Origin: Fastidiosipila sp964627125
Lineage (GTDB): Bacteria; Bacillota; Clostridia; Saccharofermentanales; Fastidiosipilaceae
Length of the DNA stretch: 45,049 bases
Direction of reading: 5' to 3'
NCBI GenBank assembly: GCA_964627125.1
Contig: CAZVJQ010000012.1
Location: forward strand, 1-45,049
The notes beneath the pieces are model-generated. The model saw only the letters and a list, made by a program, of their open reading frames with translations, was not told the DNA's origin and did not search any database. This document shows, piece after piece, positions 1 through 7,232 of this stretch. Numbering within the stretch: position 1 is the stretch's first letter; each line of letters starts with the position of its first letter. The translations under genes were made by a program, and so were the position numbers.

Positions 1-972
1 CCTGTTGGCGGAGGGAAAGATTCTATAGTAACTCTTGAACATTTATCTTCTATTAAGGAGAAGAATGTTACTTTTGGAATGAATCCTACTATTGCATCTT
101 TAGACACCATGGAGATAGCAAGGTATGGAGAAGATAAACGTTTCATCGTTTCTCGTACTTTAGATAAAAATATGATTAGACTTAATAGTGAAGGTTTCTT
201 GAATGGGCATACACCATTTTCTGCATTACTAGCATTTGTATCTTATTTTGTTTCGTACTTAATTGGTGCAGAGTATATAGTTCTTTCCAATGAAGCTAGT
301 GCTAATGCCGCTAGTATCCCAGGTACTAATATTAATCATCAATACTCAAAAACTTCTGAATTTGAAATTGCATTCCAAGAATATACTAAGAATTACTTAT
401 CTGAAAATATTTTCTATTTTAGTTTACTAAGACCTTTTGCAGAAGTAGCTATAGCTAGGTCCTTTGTAGATTACGAACAGCACTTTGCAACATTTAGATC
501 TTGTAATGTTGGATCTAAGAAAAATGTATGGTGTGGAAATTGCTCTAAGTGTATGTTTATATTCGCTATGTTAGCTGCATTCTTAAGTGAAGAAAGATTA
601 GTAGAAATCTTCGGTGCAAATCTTTGGGAAAATGAAGAACTTCTAGAAGATTGGGAAAAATTACTTGGAGTTATTGAGCAAAAACCATTTGAATGTGTTG
701 GTACAGTAGAAGAAGTGCAATTTGCTGCAGTAATAATTATTAACAACTACTTAGAAAATAATAAAGAACTTCCACTACTATTAGAAAGTGCATTTAATAG
801 TGCAAAAAATGGAGATTTAAGAGAAGTATTCTTCGATGAGAAAAATAATAGATTAGAGAGCTTAGCTATTGAGAATCCATTAGAAGTATGGGAATTAGAT
901 GAGAGAGTTCCAAGTCAGTTTAAACAATATATAGCAGATATAGTGGACGAGGGTAAAATATATGCCAAATAG
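1..972 (+). CDS. murL: UDP-MurNAc-L-Ala-L-Glu epimerase (MurL), 5' end cut by window edge
   Basis: Known role of the family: MurL uses ATP to epimerise the terminal L-Glu of UDP-MurNAc-L-Ala-L-Glu to D-Glu in the cytoplasm, replacing glutamate racemase in supplying D-Glu for peptidoglycan. The reading frame is open from base 1, so the start lies outside the window. The first codons give PVGGGKDS, an ATP-pyrophosphatase-like loop. Further on come SNEASANA, INHQYSK and a Cys-rich stretch WCGNCSKCMF near bases 529-555, a pattern I recall from MurL proteins. The gene ends in TAG at 970-972 and overlaps the next gene by 11 bases, so the two are probably translationally coupled. The partner is a MurD-type ligase, as in the known MurD2-MurL pair. 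The family call rests on remembered motifs; the substrate is inferred from family and neighbour. Confidence 0.85.
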   Translation, partial: PVGGGKDSIVTLEHLSSIKEKNVTFGMNPTIASLDTMEIARYGEDKRFIVSRTLDKNMIRLNSEGFLNGHTPFSALLAFVSYFVSYLIGAEYIVLSNEASANAASIPGTNINHQYSKTSEFEIAFQEYTKNYLSENIFYFSLLRPFAEVAIARSFVDYEQHFATFRSCNVGSKKNVWCGNCSKCMFIFAMLAAFLSEERLVEIFGANLWENEELLEDWEKLLGVIEQKPFECVGTVEEVQFAAVIIINNYLENNKELPLLLESAFNSAKNGDLREVFFDEKNNRLESLAIENPLEVWELDERVPSQFKQYIADIVDEGKIYAK

Positions 973-2434
973 TATTATTGAGCATTTACATGCTAAAAAA
1001 ATCCTTATTTTAGGATTTGGTAGTGAGGGTAGATCTAGTCTTGCTTATATTGAAAAACATATAAATGATATTCAACCAGAGAAGATTACTGTTGCTGATC
1101 TGAATTTTGTAGAAATTAATTCAAGTATTGAAGACATTGAATTAGTAATTGGTGAAGATTATCTAGATAGCATGCAGGAAGCCGATATTGTTCTTAAGAG
1201 CCCTGGTATTCATTTTAATATCTTTAATAAGAAGTTAGTGGATGGTCATTGGGAGCTAGAAGAATATCCTGGTGTTGAAATTACAGGTCAGATGGACTTA
1301 TTATTAAAATATGCTAGTGGAAATATCATTGGTGTTAGTGGAAGTAAGGGTAAATCTACTACTACTAGTCTTGTTTATGAGATATTGAAAAATAATTTTG
1401 TGCAAACATATTTATTAGGTAATATTGGTGTTCCAGTATTGGACCATATAGATGAGCTAGATGAAAATACATATGCTGCAGTTGAAATGGGTGTGCACCA
1501 ACTAGAATTTACAACAGCATCTCCTAAAATTGCGGTAATTACAAATCTATATCCAGAGCACTTAGACCACTATAAAGGTTATGAAGACTACATTTATTCC
1601 AAGTTAAATATTGCTAGATGGCAAACTGAAGATGACATTTTAGTATTAGCTAAAAATGAAGATGAATTGCTAAAAGAAGTTTTACCTCTAATTAAAGAGA
1701 GTAGAAGCCAAGTTATTTTTGTAAGTGATGAAGAGAAGGATGTTAATAGTGAACTAGCTGAGCAATTCACATCGATTGATGATTTTGTATTCTTAGCAGG
1801 TGAAACAGATAATGGTTATAGATATAGTCATGCTGATGAAATTAATAGCTTAAAAAATAGCCCAAATCTTTTAGGTAGACATAATATTTTAGATGCTTTA
1901 TTAGCAATAGCTGCAAGTTCAAGATTTGATGTAGATCTATCGGCTCTAGCTGAAGCCGTTGCTGGATATGAAGGTCTTGAACATAGACTTGAGTATGTTG
2001 GTGAATTTAAAGGGATTAAATTTTACAATGACTCAATTGCTACAATCCAAGAAGCTTGTAAGCTAGCAATTAAGGCTCTTAAGTCTGTTGGTGAATTAAA
2101 GGTATTACTTATAGGTGGATTAGATCGTGGCTTAGATTATAGAGATTTAGTCAAATTCTTCTATTCTAGTTCAATAGATACATTAGTTTGCTTGCCTGAC
2201 ACAGGTGAAAAGATTAAGCAGTTGGTAGAAGAGTATAATTTAACTGAAGAACGTAAGATCAAGGCTATTACTGCATCTACTATGGAAATTGCAGTTAGCT
2301 TAGCATATGAAAATGCTAGTAGTGGAGATATAGTATTGATGTCACCAGCAGCAGCAAGTTATAACCAATACAAGAACTTCGCCGACAGAGGAGAAGCATT
2401 TAAGAGAGAAATATCTGCTCAGGCGAATATATAG
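962..2434 (+). CDS. murD2: MurD2-type UDP-N-acetylmuramoyl-L-alanine--L-glutamate ligase
   Basis: A Mur ligase of 490 residues. It should add glutamate to UDP-MurNAc-L-Ala with ATP in the cytoplasm. Visible motifs are the ATP-binding loop GVSGSKGKSTT (residues 124-134), a central HLDHYKGYEDY segment ending in a lysine that is probably the carbamylated one, and LGRHNILDA. The C-terminal domain has FYNDSIAT with D357-S358-I359. Classical MurD has DSKATN here, with the lysine helping to bind D-Glu, so the Ile fits a ligase that takes a different glutamate. It starts at ATG 962 inside the end of murL and is one base from the ATG of the next frame. Together with murL this supports L-Glu as substrate; from this gene alone it would only be a MurD-family ligase. 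It is longer than classical MurD (about 440 residues). Confidence 0.85.
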   Translation: MPNSIIEHLHAKKILILGFGSEGRSSLAYIEKHINDIQPEKITVADLNFVEINSSIEDIELVIGEDYLDSMQEADIVLKSPGIHFNIFNKKLVDGHWELEEYPGVEITGQMDLLLKYASGNIIGVSGSKGKSTTTSLVYEILKNNFVQTYLLGNIGVPVLDHIDELDENTYAAVEMGVHQLEFTTASPKIAVITNLYPEHLDHYKGYEDYIYSKLNIARWQTEDDILVLAKNEDELLKEVLPLIKESRSQVIFVSDEEKDVNSELAEQFTSIDDFVFLAGETDNGYRYSHADEINSLKNSPNLLGRHNILDALLAIAASSRFDVDLSALAEAVAGYEGLEHRLEYVGEFKGIKFYNDSIATIQEACKLAIKALKSVGELKVLLIGGLDRGLDYRDLVKFFYSSSIDTLVCLPDTGEKIKQLVEEYNLTEERKIKAITASTMEIAVSLAYENASSGDIVLMSPAAASYNQYKNFADRGEAFKREISAQANI

Positions 2435-2443
2435 ATGAATCCT

Positions 2444-2450
2444 AAGGAGG
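2444..2450 (+). promoter_or_regulatory. Ribosome binding site that fixes the start of the diacylglycerol-kinase-family gene
   Basis: AAGGAGG lies 5 bases before ATG 2456. An upstream in-frame ATG at 2435 directly follows the murD2 stop, but this Shine-Dalgarno sequence would then lie inside the coding region. ATG 2456 is therefore the better start. Confidence 0.75.
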
Positions 2451-2455
2451 ATAGT

Positions 2456-3397
2456 ATGCATCAGGCAAGTAAACTTGAACTAGTTGAAGCTAAACATAAG
2501 GAGAATGAGACAGCGGTAAAAACCTTGCTAATTCTTAATCCAAATGCTGGAAGTAAAAATAACAATAATGACATTGAGCGAGTTTTACAAATTCTAGGAG
2601 ACTCTGGATCATTTGTAACTATTTATTACACTCAAGATGTAGGTGATTTATCTGAGGTAGTTAAAGAGTATAGTAGTGAATTTGATTTTATATTAGCAGC
2701 AGGCGGAGATGGAACTCTAAGAGAGTTAGCTATTGGAATTGAAGCTAGTGATGGTGATGCAGAGTATGGCTATCTGCCTAGTGGAACAAGTATGGATGTA
2801 GCTAAATCTCTTGGTATAAGTACAAAATTACCTGAAGCTGCTCTGCAAGCTAAATATGGCGAGACTAGGGAATTTGATTTAGGTCAATTCAATGATGATA
2901 AATTTGCATATATTGCAAGTTTTGGTGCATTTACTGAAGTATCTTATGACACTGATTCATCAATGAAATCTGATTATGGTTTTTTAGCTTATATTATGAA
3001 GGGTATAGGCAGCATTAGAAATATTAAGAAAATTTCCTTGAAGGCAAAAATAGATGATGAAGAGCTTGAAGGTGAATTTGCATTCGGAGCCATTACAAAT
3101 ACAAAATATGCAGCAAGTGGAATTATTGAGATTAAAGATGAGAGCTTTTCCTATGATGATGGGCAGTTCGAAGTATTATTAATAAAATCTCCATCTAAAA
3201 TTGGAGATGGCCTTGCAATTTCAGATGGACTGATGAATAAGAATTATTCATCTGATATTTTTTATTTTAAGAAGGCAAGCAAGATTAGTCTTGAATTTAC
3301 TGAAGATGTTGATTGGACCTTAGACGGTGACTATGGTGGTGCTAGTAAAACAGCAGAAATTTCTGTTATTCCTAAAGGTTGGAAGTTGAAATATTAG
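2456..3397 (+). CDS. Diacylglycerol kinase / sphingosine-kinase-family lipid kinase (YegS/DagK-like)
   Basis: A protein of 313 residues when started at ATG 2456. The family phosphorylates lipid alcohols such as diacylglycerol, recycling them into phosphatidic acid at the inner face of the membrane. Visible motifs are ILNPNAGSKN near the N terminus, the nucleotide-binding GGDGT at residues 83-87, and the substrate-site motif YLPSGTSMDVAKSLG, where many relatives have GTxNDxA. The C-terminal part ends in a WTLDGDYGG segment typical of the family. It directly follows murD2 and is probably cotranscribed, so the operon combines peptidoglycan precursor synthesis with lipid recycling. The substrate cannot be told from the sequence. 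There is no signal peptide or membrane segment. Confidence 0.85.
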   Translation: MHQASKLELVEAKHKENETAVKTLLILNPNAGSKNNNNDIERVLQILGDSGSFVTIYYTQDVGDLSEVVKEYSSEFDFILAAGGDGTLRELAIGIEASDGDAEYGYLPSGTSMDVAKSLGISTKLPEAALQAKYGETREFDLGQFNDDKFAYIASFGAFTEVSYDTDSSMKSDYGFLAYIMKGIGSIRNIKKISLKAKIDDEELEGEFAFGAITNTKYAASGIIEIKDESFSYDDGQFEVLLIKSPSKIGDGLAISDGLMNKNYSSDIFYFKKASKISLEFTEDVDWTLDGDYGGASKTAEISVIPKGWKLKY

Positions 3398-3442
3398 TGA
3401 TTTTAAATTCCTTTCTAAGGAGAATTACTTTATAAATAAGTT

Positions 3443-3470
3443 TTGAATTACAGTAAATTTATGATATAGT
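3443..3470 (+). promoter_or_regulatory. Candidate promoter of tRNA-Leu
   Basis: TTGAAT (3443-3448) and TATAGT (3465-3470) are spaced by 16 bases, about 40 bases before the tRNA. This fits a sigma-A-type promoter. Confidence 0.6.
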
Positions 3471-3509
3471 TTTCCTTATCAATTTACATTGTTGATAATC
3501 AATATTAAC

Positions 3510-3594
3510 GCCGATGTGTTGGAACTGGCAGACGAGCGCGACTCAAAATCGTGTGCCGAGAGGCGTGAGGGTTCGAGCCCCTCCATCGGCACCA
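3510..3594 (+). tRNA. tRNA-Leu, anticodon CAA
   Basis: An 85-base gene with a long variable arm, as expected for leucine. The acceptor arms GCCGATG (3510-3516) and CATCGGC (3584-3590) pair fully. The anticodon loop CTCAAAA gives anticodon CAA, which reads UUG. The T loop is GGTTCGAGC and the 3' CCA (3592-3594) is encoded. It stands alone with its own promoter and terminator. Confidence 0.96.
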
Positions 3595-3607
3595 ACTCAA
3601 GATATTT

Positions 3608-3639
3608 ACCACAGGATTAAAACCTGTGGTTTTTGTTTT
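3608..3639 (+). terminator. Intrinsic terminator after tRNA-Leu
   Basis: An 8-bp stem ACCACAGG/CCTGTGGT with a short A-rich loop, followed by TTTTGTTTT, begins 13 bases after the tRNA. Confidence 0.85.
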
Positions 3640-3688
3640 CTTATGGTATAAATGTCCCATTTGTTTAATAAATATAATGAATTCAGCA

Positions 3689-3717
3689 ATGAATTTTATA
3701 CCTAGTATTGTTATACT
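3689..3717 (+). promoter_or_regulatory. Candidate promoter of the fucosidase gene
   Basis: TATACT at 3712-3717 is preceded by TG one base earlier (an extended -10). A weak -35 ATGAAT lies at 3689-3694 with a 17-base spacer. Transcription would start about 30 bases before the gene. Confidence 0.45.
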
Positions 3718-3755
3718 CAGATATGAAATCTATGAATTTAATTTAGGAGATCTAT

Positions 3756-5132
3756 ATGGCTATAGAAAGTACAGAATCATTAAAAGGTATGGTTTTACCT
3801 AGTGAAACTCAGTTGCAGTACCATGAAGAAGAATTGGCTGCATTTATGCACTTTAGCGTTAATACATTTACTGGTAAAGAGTGGGGCGATGGTACAGAAG
3901 ACCCTAATGTTTTCGCACCAAGTAATTTTAATCCAGAATCTATGGTTGAGGCATTAGTCAATGCAGGTTTCAAGAGATTGATAGTGACTGCAAAACACCA
4001 TGATGGTTTTTGTATCTGGCATACAAAACATACAGATCATAATGTTGCAAATTCTGAATTTGGACGAGATGTTTTAGCTGAGATATCAGCTGCTTGTACT
4101 AAGTATGATTTAGACATGGGTATTTATCTATCACCTTGGGATGCTCATGAACCTTCATATGGTTATGGAGATGGCCATGATGAAGAGACAGATACAAATG
4201 GTGATTACAATGAGTTCTATTTGAATCAAATTGTTGAAATTTGTGAAGATCCTAACTATGGAAACAATGGTAAATTTGTAGAGTGGTGGTTAGATGGTGC
4301 TAAGGGTGAAGGTGCAGATGCTCAATGGTATGATTTCGATAGATGGATTGAAACTATAAGAGAGCACAATCCAGGAATAAATATTTTTGGAGCGCATGAA
4401 AGAGGCGGTATACACTGGGTTAGAAATGAAGATGGTTTTGCACCAGAACCTAACTGGTATACACTTTCTAAATCTGATGAGAAAGAACCTTATTGGATAC
4501 CAGATGGAACACACTGGAGTGTACCTGAGGCTGATGTATCAATTAATGTTGGTTGGTTCCACCATCCAGGTGATAAAGTTAAAACACAAGATCAATTAGC
4601 TGAAATTTACTTTAAATCTATAGGTATGGGGTCAACATTGCTATTAAATATCCCACCTACAAGAGAAGGTGATTTTGCTCCTGATGCATATGAAGCACTT
4701 ATAAACTTTAGAAATGCATTAGATACAATTGAAGAGCCAATACAAACTGCAAATTACTCATCAATAGAAATGAGTTCAGATAATGATTTAGAAAATGAAG
4801 ATATTCTATTTGCCTTCGCAGATAATGATGAGAATCCATCAGTAGTTTGGACAGTAAATGAAGAATTCGACATTATTAATATTGGTGAAGCTATAAGATA
4901 TGGTCAGAGAGTAGCAAACCATATTGTGTCAATTAAATTTGCTGGTGAAGATGAAATTACTAAGGTTCATGAAGCAGCGACAATTGGTCATAAGAGATTA
5001 ATTGTTTTAGCAAAAGAATATAGAGGACGTGAAGTAGAATCTATTAAAATAGAATTTGAAGTTTTAGAAGATAAAACTCCATTACTACTAAGTAACTTAT
5101 CTATTCACAAGCTCCCTGAACATTGGGCATAA
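3756..5132 (+). CDS. Alpha-L-fucosidase, glycoside hydrolase family 29
   Basis: A protein of 458 residues. GH29 enzymes release alpha-linked L-fucose with retention of configuration. The N-terminal barrel carries AAFMHFSVNTFTG, AKHHDGFCIWHTK and YLSPWD. The motif WWLDGAKG contains Asp180, the expected catalytic nucleophile. Family members usually continue into a C-terminal beta-sandwich, here about residues 330-458. No signal peptide or sorting motif is present, so the enzyme should be cytoplasmic and act on imported oligosaccharides. An AGGAG ribosome binding site precedes ATG 3756. The gene stands alone between terminators; no fucose permease or fucose catabolic gene is next to it. The acid/base residue varies in this family and I did not assign it. 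Confidence 0.92.
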   Translation: MAIESTESLKGMVLPSETQLQYHEEELAAFMHFSVNTFTGKEWGDGTEDPNVFAPSNFNPESMVEALVNAGFKRLIVTAKHHDGFCIWHTKHTDHNVANSEFGRDVLAEISAACTKYDLDMGIYLSPWDAHEPSYGYGDGHDEETDTNGDYNEFYLNQIVEICEDPNYGNNGKFVEWWLDGAKGEGADAQWYDFDRWIETIREHNPGINIFGAHERGGIHWVRNEDGFAPEPNWYTLSKSDEKEPYWIPDGTHWSVPEADVSINVGWFHHPGDKVKTQDQLAEIYFKSIGMGSTLLLNIPPTREGDFAPDAYEALINFRNALDTIEEPIQTANYSSIEMSSDNDLENEDILFAFADNDENPSVVWTVNEEFDIINIGEAIRYGQRVANHIVSIKFAGEDEITKVHEAATIGHKRLIVLAKEYRGREVESIKIEFEVLEDKTPLLLSNLSIHKLPEHWA

Positions 5133-5161
5133 TATTAAACTAAATATAAATTATAAGTGTT

Positions 5162-5184
5162 GGCTCTGAACTTAGTTTAGAGCC
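5162..5184 (+). terminator. Probable terminator after the fucosidase gene
   Basis: A 10-bp stem GGCTCTGAAC/GTTTAGAGCC (one G-U pair) with a TTA loop. It is followed by a broken T tract, so termination may be partial. Confidence 0.55.
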
Positions 5185-5205
5185 TATACTTTATTAAGGG
5201 ACAAA

Positions 5206-5778
5206 ATGGCATTTAAGTATTCATTTAGCTATAGAGATAGAATAGCAGTTAATGTTTTTGAGAATAAGAGATTGAAGAGGACTATTCGCTGGAATTGGGA
5301 TCAAGATTCAAATCTCAATATTACTGTGCCAAGTTTCTTTAGACATGAGCATATTGAAAAATTTATAAATGATAATAGTAGTAAGTTAGCGAGACAATAC
5401 AATAAACTTCAAACATTAATTCATATACCTATATATAGTGAAGAAGAAGAGAAAATAGCAAGAAAACAATTAAAGAAAGAAGCAACACAGTTTTATGAGA
5501 GCTTCCCAACGAATCTTTATAAATCTAGACCAGACAGAGTACAAGTAAGAGCACAGAAAACTAGATGGGGTTCATGCTCTACATCTGGAACTATTTCTTT
5601 AAATGTCTATATATTAAAATTACCTGCAGCCCTTAAAGAATATGTATTATTGCATGAGTTAGTACATATGGAGCATCCCAATCATCAAAAGGAGTTTTGG
5701 GAGGAGTTGGAGAGGCTTTGTCCAAATGCGAAAGAGAAGGCTAAACAGTTGAAAAAATATGTTTTGCCTACAAAATAA
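5206..5778 (+). CDS. YgjP-type zinc metallohydrolase (DUF45)
   Basis: A protein of 190 residues with the zinc motif H150-E-L-V-H154, followed by H157 and H160 (HELVHMEHPNH). In front of it is TRWGSCSTSG, where the family has a conserved RWGSC. Together these mark the YgjP/DUF45 family. Its role is poorly known: the fold is metallopeptidase-like, and the E. coli homologue has been reported as a UTP pyrophosphatase. No signal peptide is present, so it is cytoplasmic. It lies just before the infC promoter and is transcribed separately or by read-through from the fucosidase gene. The family is certain; the substrate is not. Confidence 0.88.
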   Translation: MAFKYSFSYRDRIAVNVFENKRLKRTIRWNWDQDSNLNITVPSFFRHEHIEKFINDNSSKLARQYNKLQTLIHIPIYSEEEEKIARKQLKKEATQFYESFPTNLYKSRPDRVQVRAQKTRWGSCSTSGTISLNVYILKLPAALKEYVLLHELVHMEHPNHQKEFWEELERLCPNAKEKAKQLKKYVLPTK

Positions 5779-5785
5779 AAAAGAT

Positions 5786-5814
5786 TTGACATATCTCAAA
5801 ACAGATGAGATAAT
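5786..5814 (+). promoter_or_regulatory. Strong promoter of the infC-rpmI-rplT operon
   Basis: A perfect -35 TTGACA (5786-5791), a 17-base spacer and -10 GATAAT (5809-5814). Transcription would start near 5821, leaving an untranslated leader of about 145 bases before infC. Confidence 0.85.
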
Positions 5815-5820
5815 ACTCGA

Positions 5821-5965
5821 GTTAATAAGTAGAAAACCGTTTCTCACCTTTAGTTTTTAGACGAAGAGGTAAATAATTAAGAATTTTGACTAGTTCAATT
5901 TCTTTTTTTGTCGACGGGGTTTCTACGCCCGTTTTTTTATTGTAATAATATAGGAGGAATTTACA
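5821..5965 (+). promoter_or_regulatory. Long leader of infC operon, candidate L20-type attenuator
   Basis: The leader holds a terminator hairpin (5914-5938) between the promoter and infC. AAACCGT at 5834-5840 can pair with ACGG(GG)TTT at 5914-5922, which would break the terminator stem. This is the layout of transcription attenuation. In Bacillus the same operon is controlled by ribosomal protein L20 binding its leader RNA. I see the alternative pairing; that L20 is the ligand is inferred from the operon. Confidence 0.6.
5914..5938 (+). terminator. Leader terminator before infC
   Basis: Stem ACGGG (5914-5918) / CCCGT (5928-5932) with a 9-base loop, followed by seven T. It lies 27 bases before the infC start and downstream of the operon promoter, so it should regulate the operon and not end ygjP transcription alone. 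Confidence 0.8.
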
Positions 5966-6496
5966 ATCGCTAAACAAAAATCAAATAATACTCAATATAA
6001 CAACAGCATTCGTCTACCAGAATTTAGATTAATAGACGAGAATGGTGAAAATCAAGGAATAGTAAGAAAAGAAGATGCATTAGATAGAGCATTTGCAGCA
6101 AACTTAGACTTGGTTTTAATTAATGCAAATCCTAGTAACCCAGTAGCAAGAATCATGGACTATGGTAAATACCAATATGAGCAATCTAAGCGCGAAAAAG
6201 AAGCTCGTAAAAAACAAAAGAGTATTGATGTTAAAGAAGTGCAGTTAAAGGTTGTTACTGAAGAGCACGACTTCAACACTAAGATAAGACACGCAATTAG
6301 ATTTTTGGAGTCTGGTGATAGAGTTAAAGTAGCTATAAGATTTAGAGGACGTGAAATGGCTCACCAAGATCAAGGATATGACATGATGAAAAAAGTTGCT
6401 GATGCGGTTGTTGATTACGGTGCAGTAGATAAGGCAGCTAAGATGGAAGGTCGTAACATGACTATGTATCTTATGCCTAAGACAGAAGATAAGTAA
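5966..6496 (+). CDS. infC: Translation initiation factor IF-3, starting at ATC
   Basis: IF-3 binds the 30S subunit, keeps it apart from 50S and proofreads the start codon and initiator tRNA. No ATG fits: the first in-frame ATG, at 6110, would delete the conserved N-terminal domain. Reading upstream in frame gives (M)AKQKSNN, then RLPEFRLIDENG, and the frame begins at ATC 5966 with AGGAGG (5952-5957) 8 bases before it. That gives 176 residues, the usual length. Non-AUG starts are a known feature of infC: IF-3 rejects them, so the gene senses its own product. The C-terminal domain includes IRFRGREMAHQDQGYDM. It is the first gene of the infC-rpmI-rplT operon. Confidence 0.94.
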   Translation: MAKQKSNNTQYNNSIRLPEFRLIDENGENQGIVRKEDALDRAFAANLDLVLINANPSNPVARIMDYGKYQYEQSKREKEARKKQKSIDVKEVQLKVVTEEHDFNTKIRHAIRFLESGDRVKVAIRFRGREMAHQDQGYDMMKKVADAVVDYGAVDKAAKMEGRNMTMYLMPKTEDK

Positions 6497-6524
6497 TAAA
6501 TAAAATCGAAAGAGGAGAATTGAA

Positions 6525-6728
6525 ATGGCAAAACAAAAAACACATTCAGGTTCTAAGAAGCGTTTCAAGTTTACTGGTTCAGGTAAAGTAAAACGTTCAC
6601 AAGCAAACTCACGACACAAGAAGAGTCAAAAGAGTTCAAAACAAAAGAGAAGTACTCGTGGAAACACAGTAGCGAACAAGAGCGATCATTTAAGAATTAA
6701 TGAAGCGCTACCATACGGAAAGAGATAG
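6525..6728 (+). CDS. rpmI: 50S ribosomal protein L35 (bL35)
   Basis: A basic protein of 67 residues, the normal length. It begins MAKQKTHSGSKKRFKFTGSG, close to the bL35 consensus of a Lys/Arg-rich start with KTHSGxxKRFK. It sits inside the large ribosomal subunit on 23S rRNA. AGAGGAG precedes the ATG. It lies 28 bases after infC and 14 before rplT, so it is in the same transcript and subject to the same leader control. Confidence 0.97.
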   Translation: MAKQKTHSGSKKRFKFTGSGKVKRSQANSRHKKSQKSSKQKRSTRGNTVANKSDHLRINEALPYGKR

Positions 6729-6742
6729 GGGGAGCTTAATTT

Positions 6743-7099
6743 ATGGCAAGAGTTAAAGGTGGCGTAACAGCCCGCGCAAGACACAAGAAAGTTATTAAAT
6801 TAGCTAAAGGTTATTTCGGACGTAAGAGTATTAACTATAAAGTAGCTAACCAAGCAGTTATGAAGTCATTATCTTACGCTTACCGTGATCGTAAAGCTAA
6901 GAAGAGAGACTTTAGAAAATTATGGATTACAAGAATTAATGCAGCATGCCGTTTAAACGATATTAGCTACAGCAAATTCATCCACGGATTAAAATTAGCA
7001 AACATTGATTTAGACAGAAAAGTATTAGCAGATATCGCTGTTAATGATCCTGCAAGCTTTACATCAATTGTTGAGCAAGCTAAGTCAGCTTTGGCATAA
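6743..7099 (+). CDS. rplT: 50S ribosomal protein L20 (bL20)
   Basis: A protein of 118 residues, the normal length. It carries MARVKGG, ARARHKKVIKLAKGYFGRKS and RRDF-type segments of bL20, which binds 23S rRNA early in 50S assembly. In Bacillus it represses its own operon by binding the leader, and this operon has a suitable leader upstream. It is the last gene before a strong terminator. Confidence 0.97.
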   Translation: MARVKGGVTARARHKKVIKLAKGYFGRKSINYKVANQAVMKSLSYAYRDRKAKKRDFRKLWITRINAACRLNDISYSKFIHGLKLANIDLDRKVLADIAVNDPASFTSIVEQAKSALA

Positions 7100-7133
7100 G
7101 GATAAGCTAAACTTAGATTTAAATTTAAAAATA

Positions 7134-7186
7134 GCCTCGTCATATAATTATCTTTAATTGAGACAATTATAGGCGAGGTTTTATTT
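7134..7186 (+). terminator. Terminator of the infC-rpmI-rplT operon
   Basis: CCTCG (7135-7139) pairs with CGAGG (7174-7178), and ATAATT/AATTAT form a second helix inside. TTTTATTTT follows. The stem is interrupted but long. Confidence 0.75.
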
Positions 7187-7232
7187 TGCATATATTAGCG
7201 ACTATAAGGAATAATCAAGTATAATTAAGAGC

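Noticed and set aside
3407..3425. AATTCCTTTCTAAGGAGAATT palindrome after the lipid kinase gene as a gene start or strong terminator
   Set aside because: AAGGAG is not followed by an open frame, and there is no T tract. It might be a weak terminator but cannot be supported.
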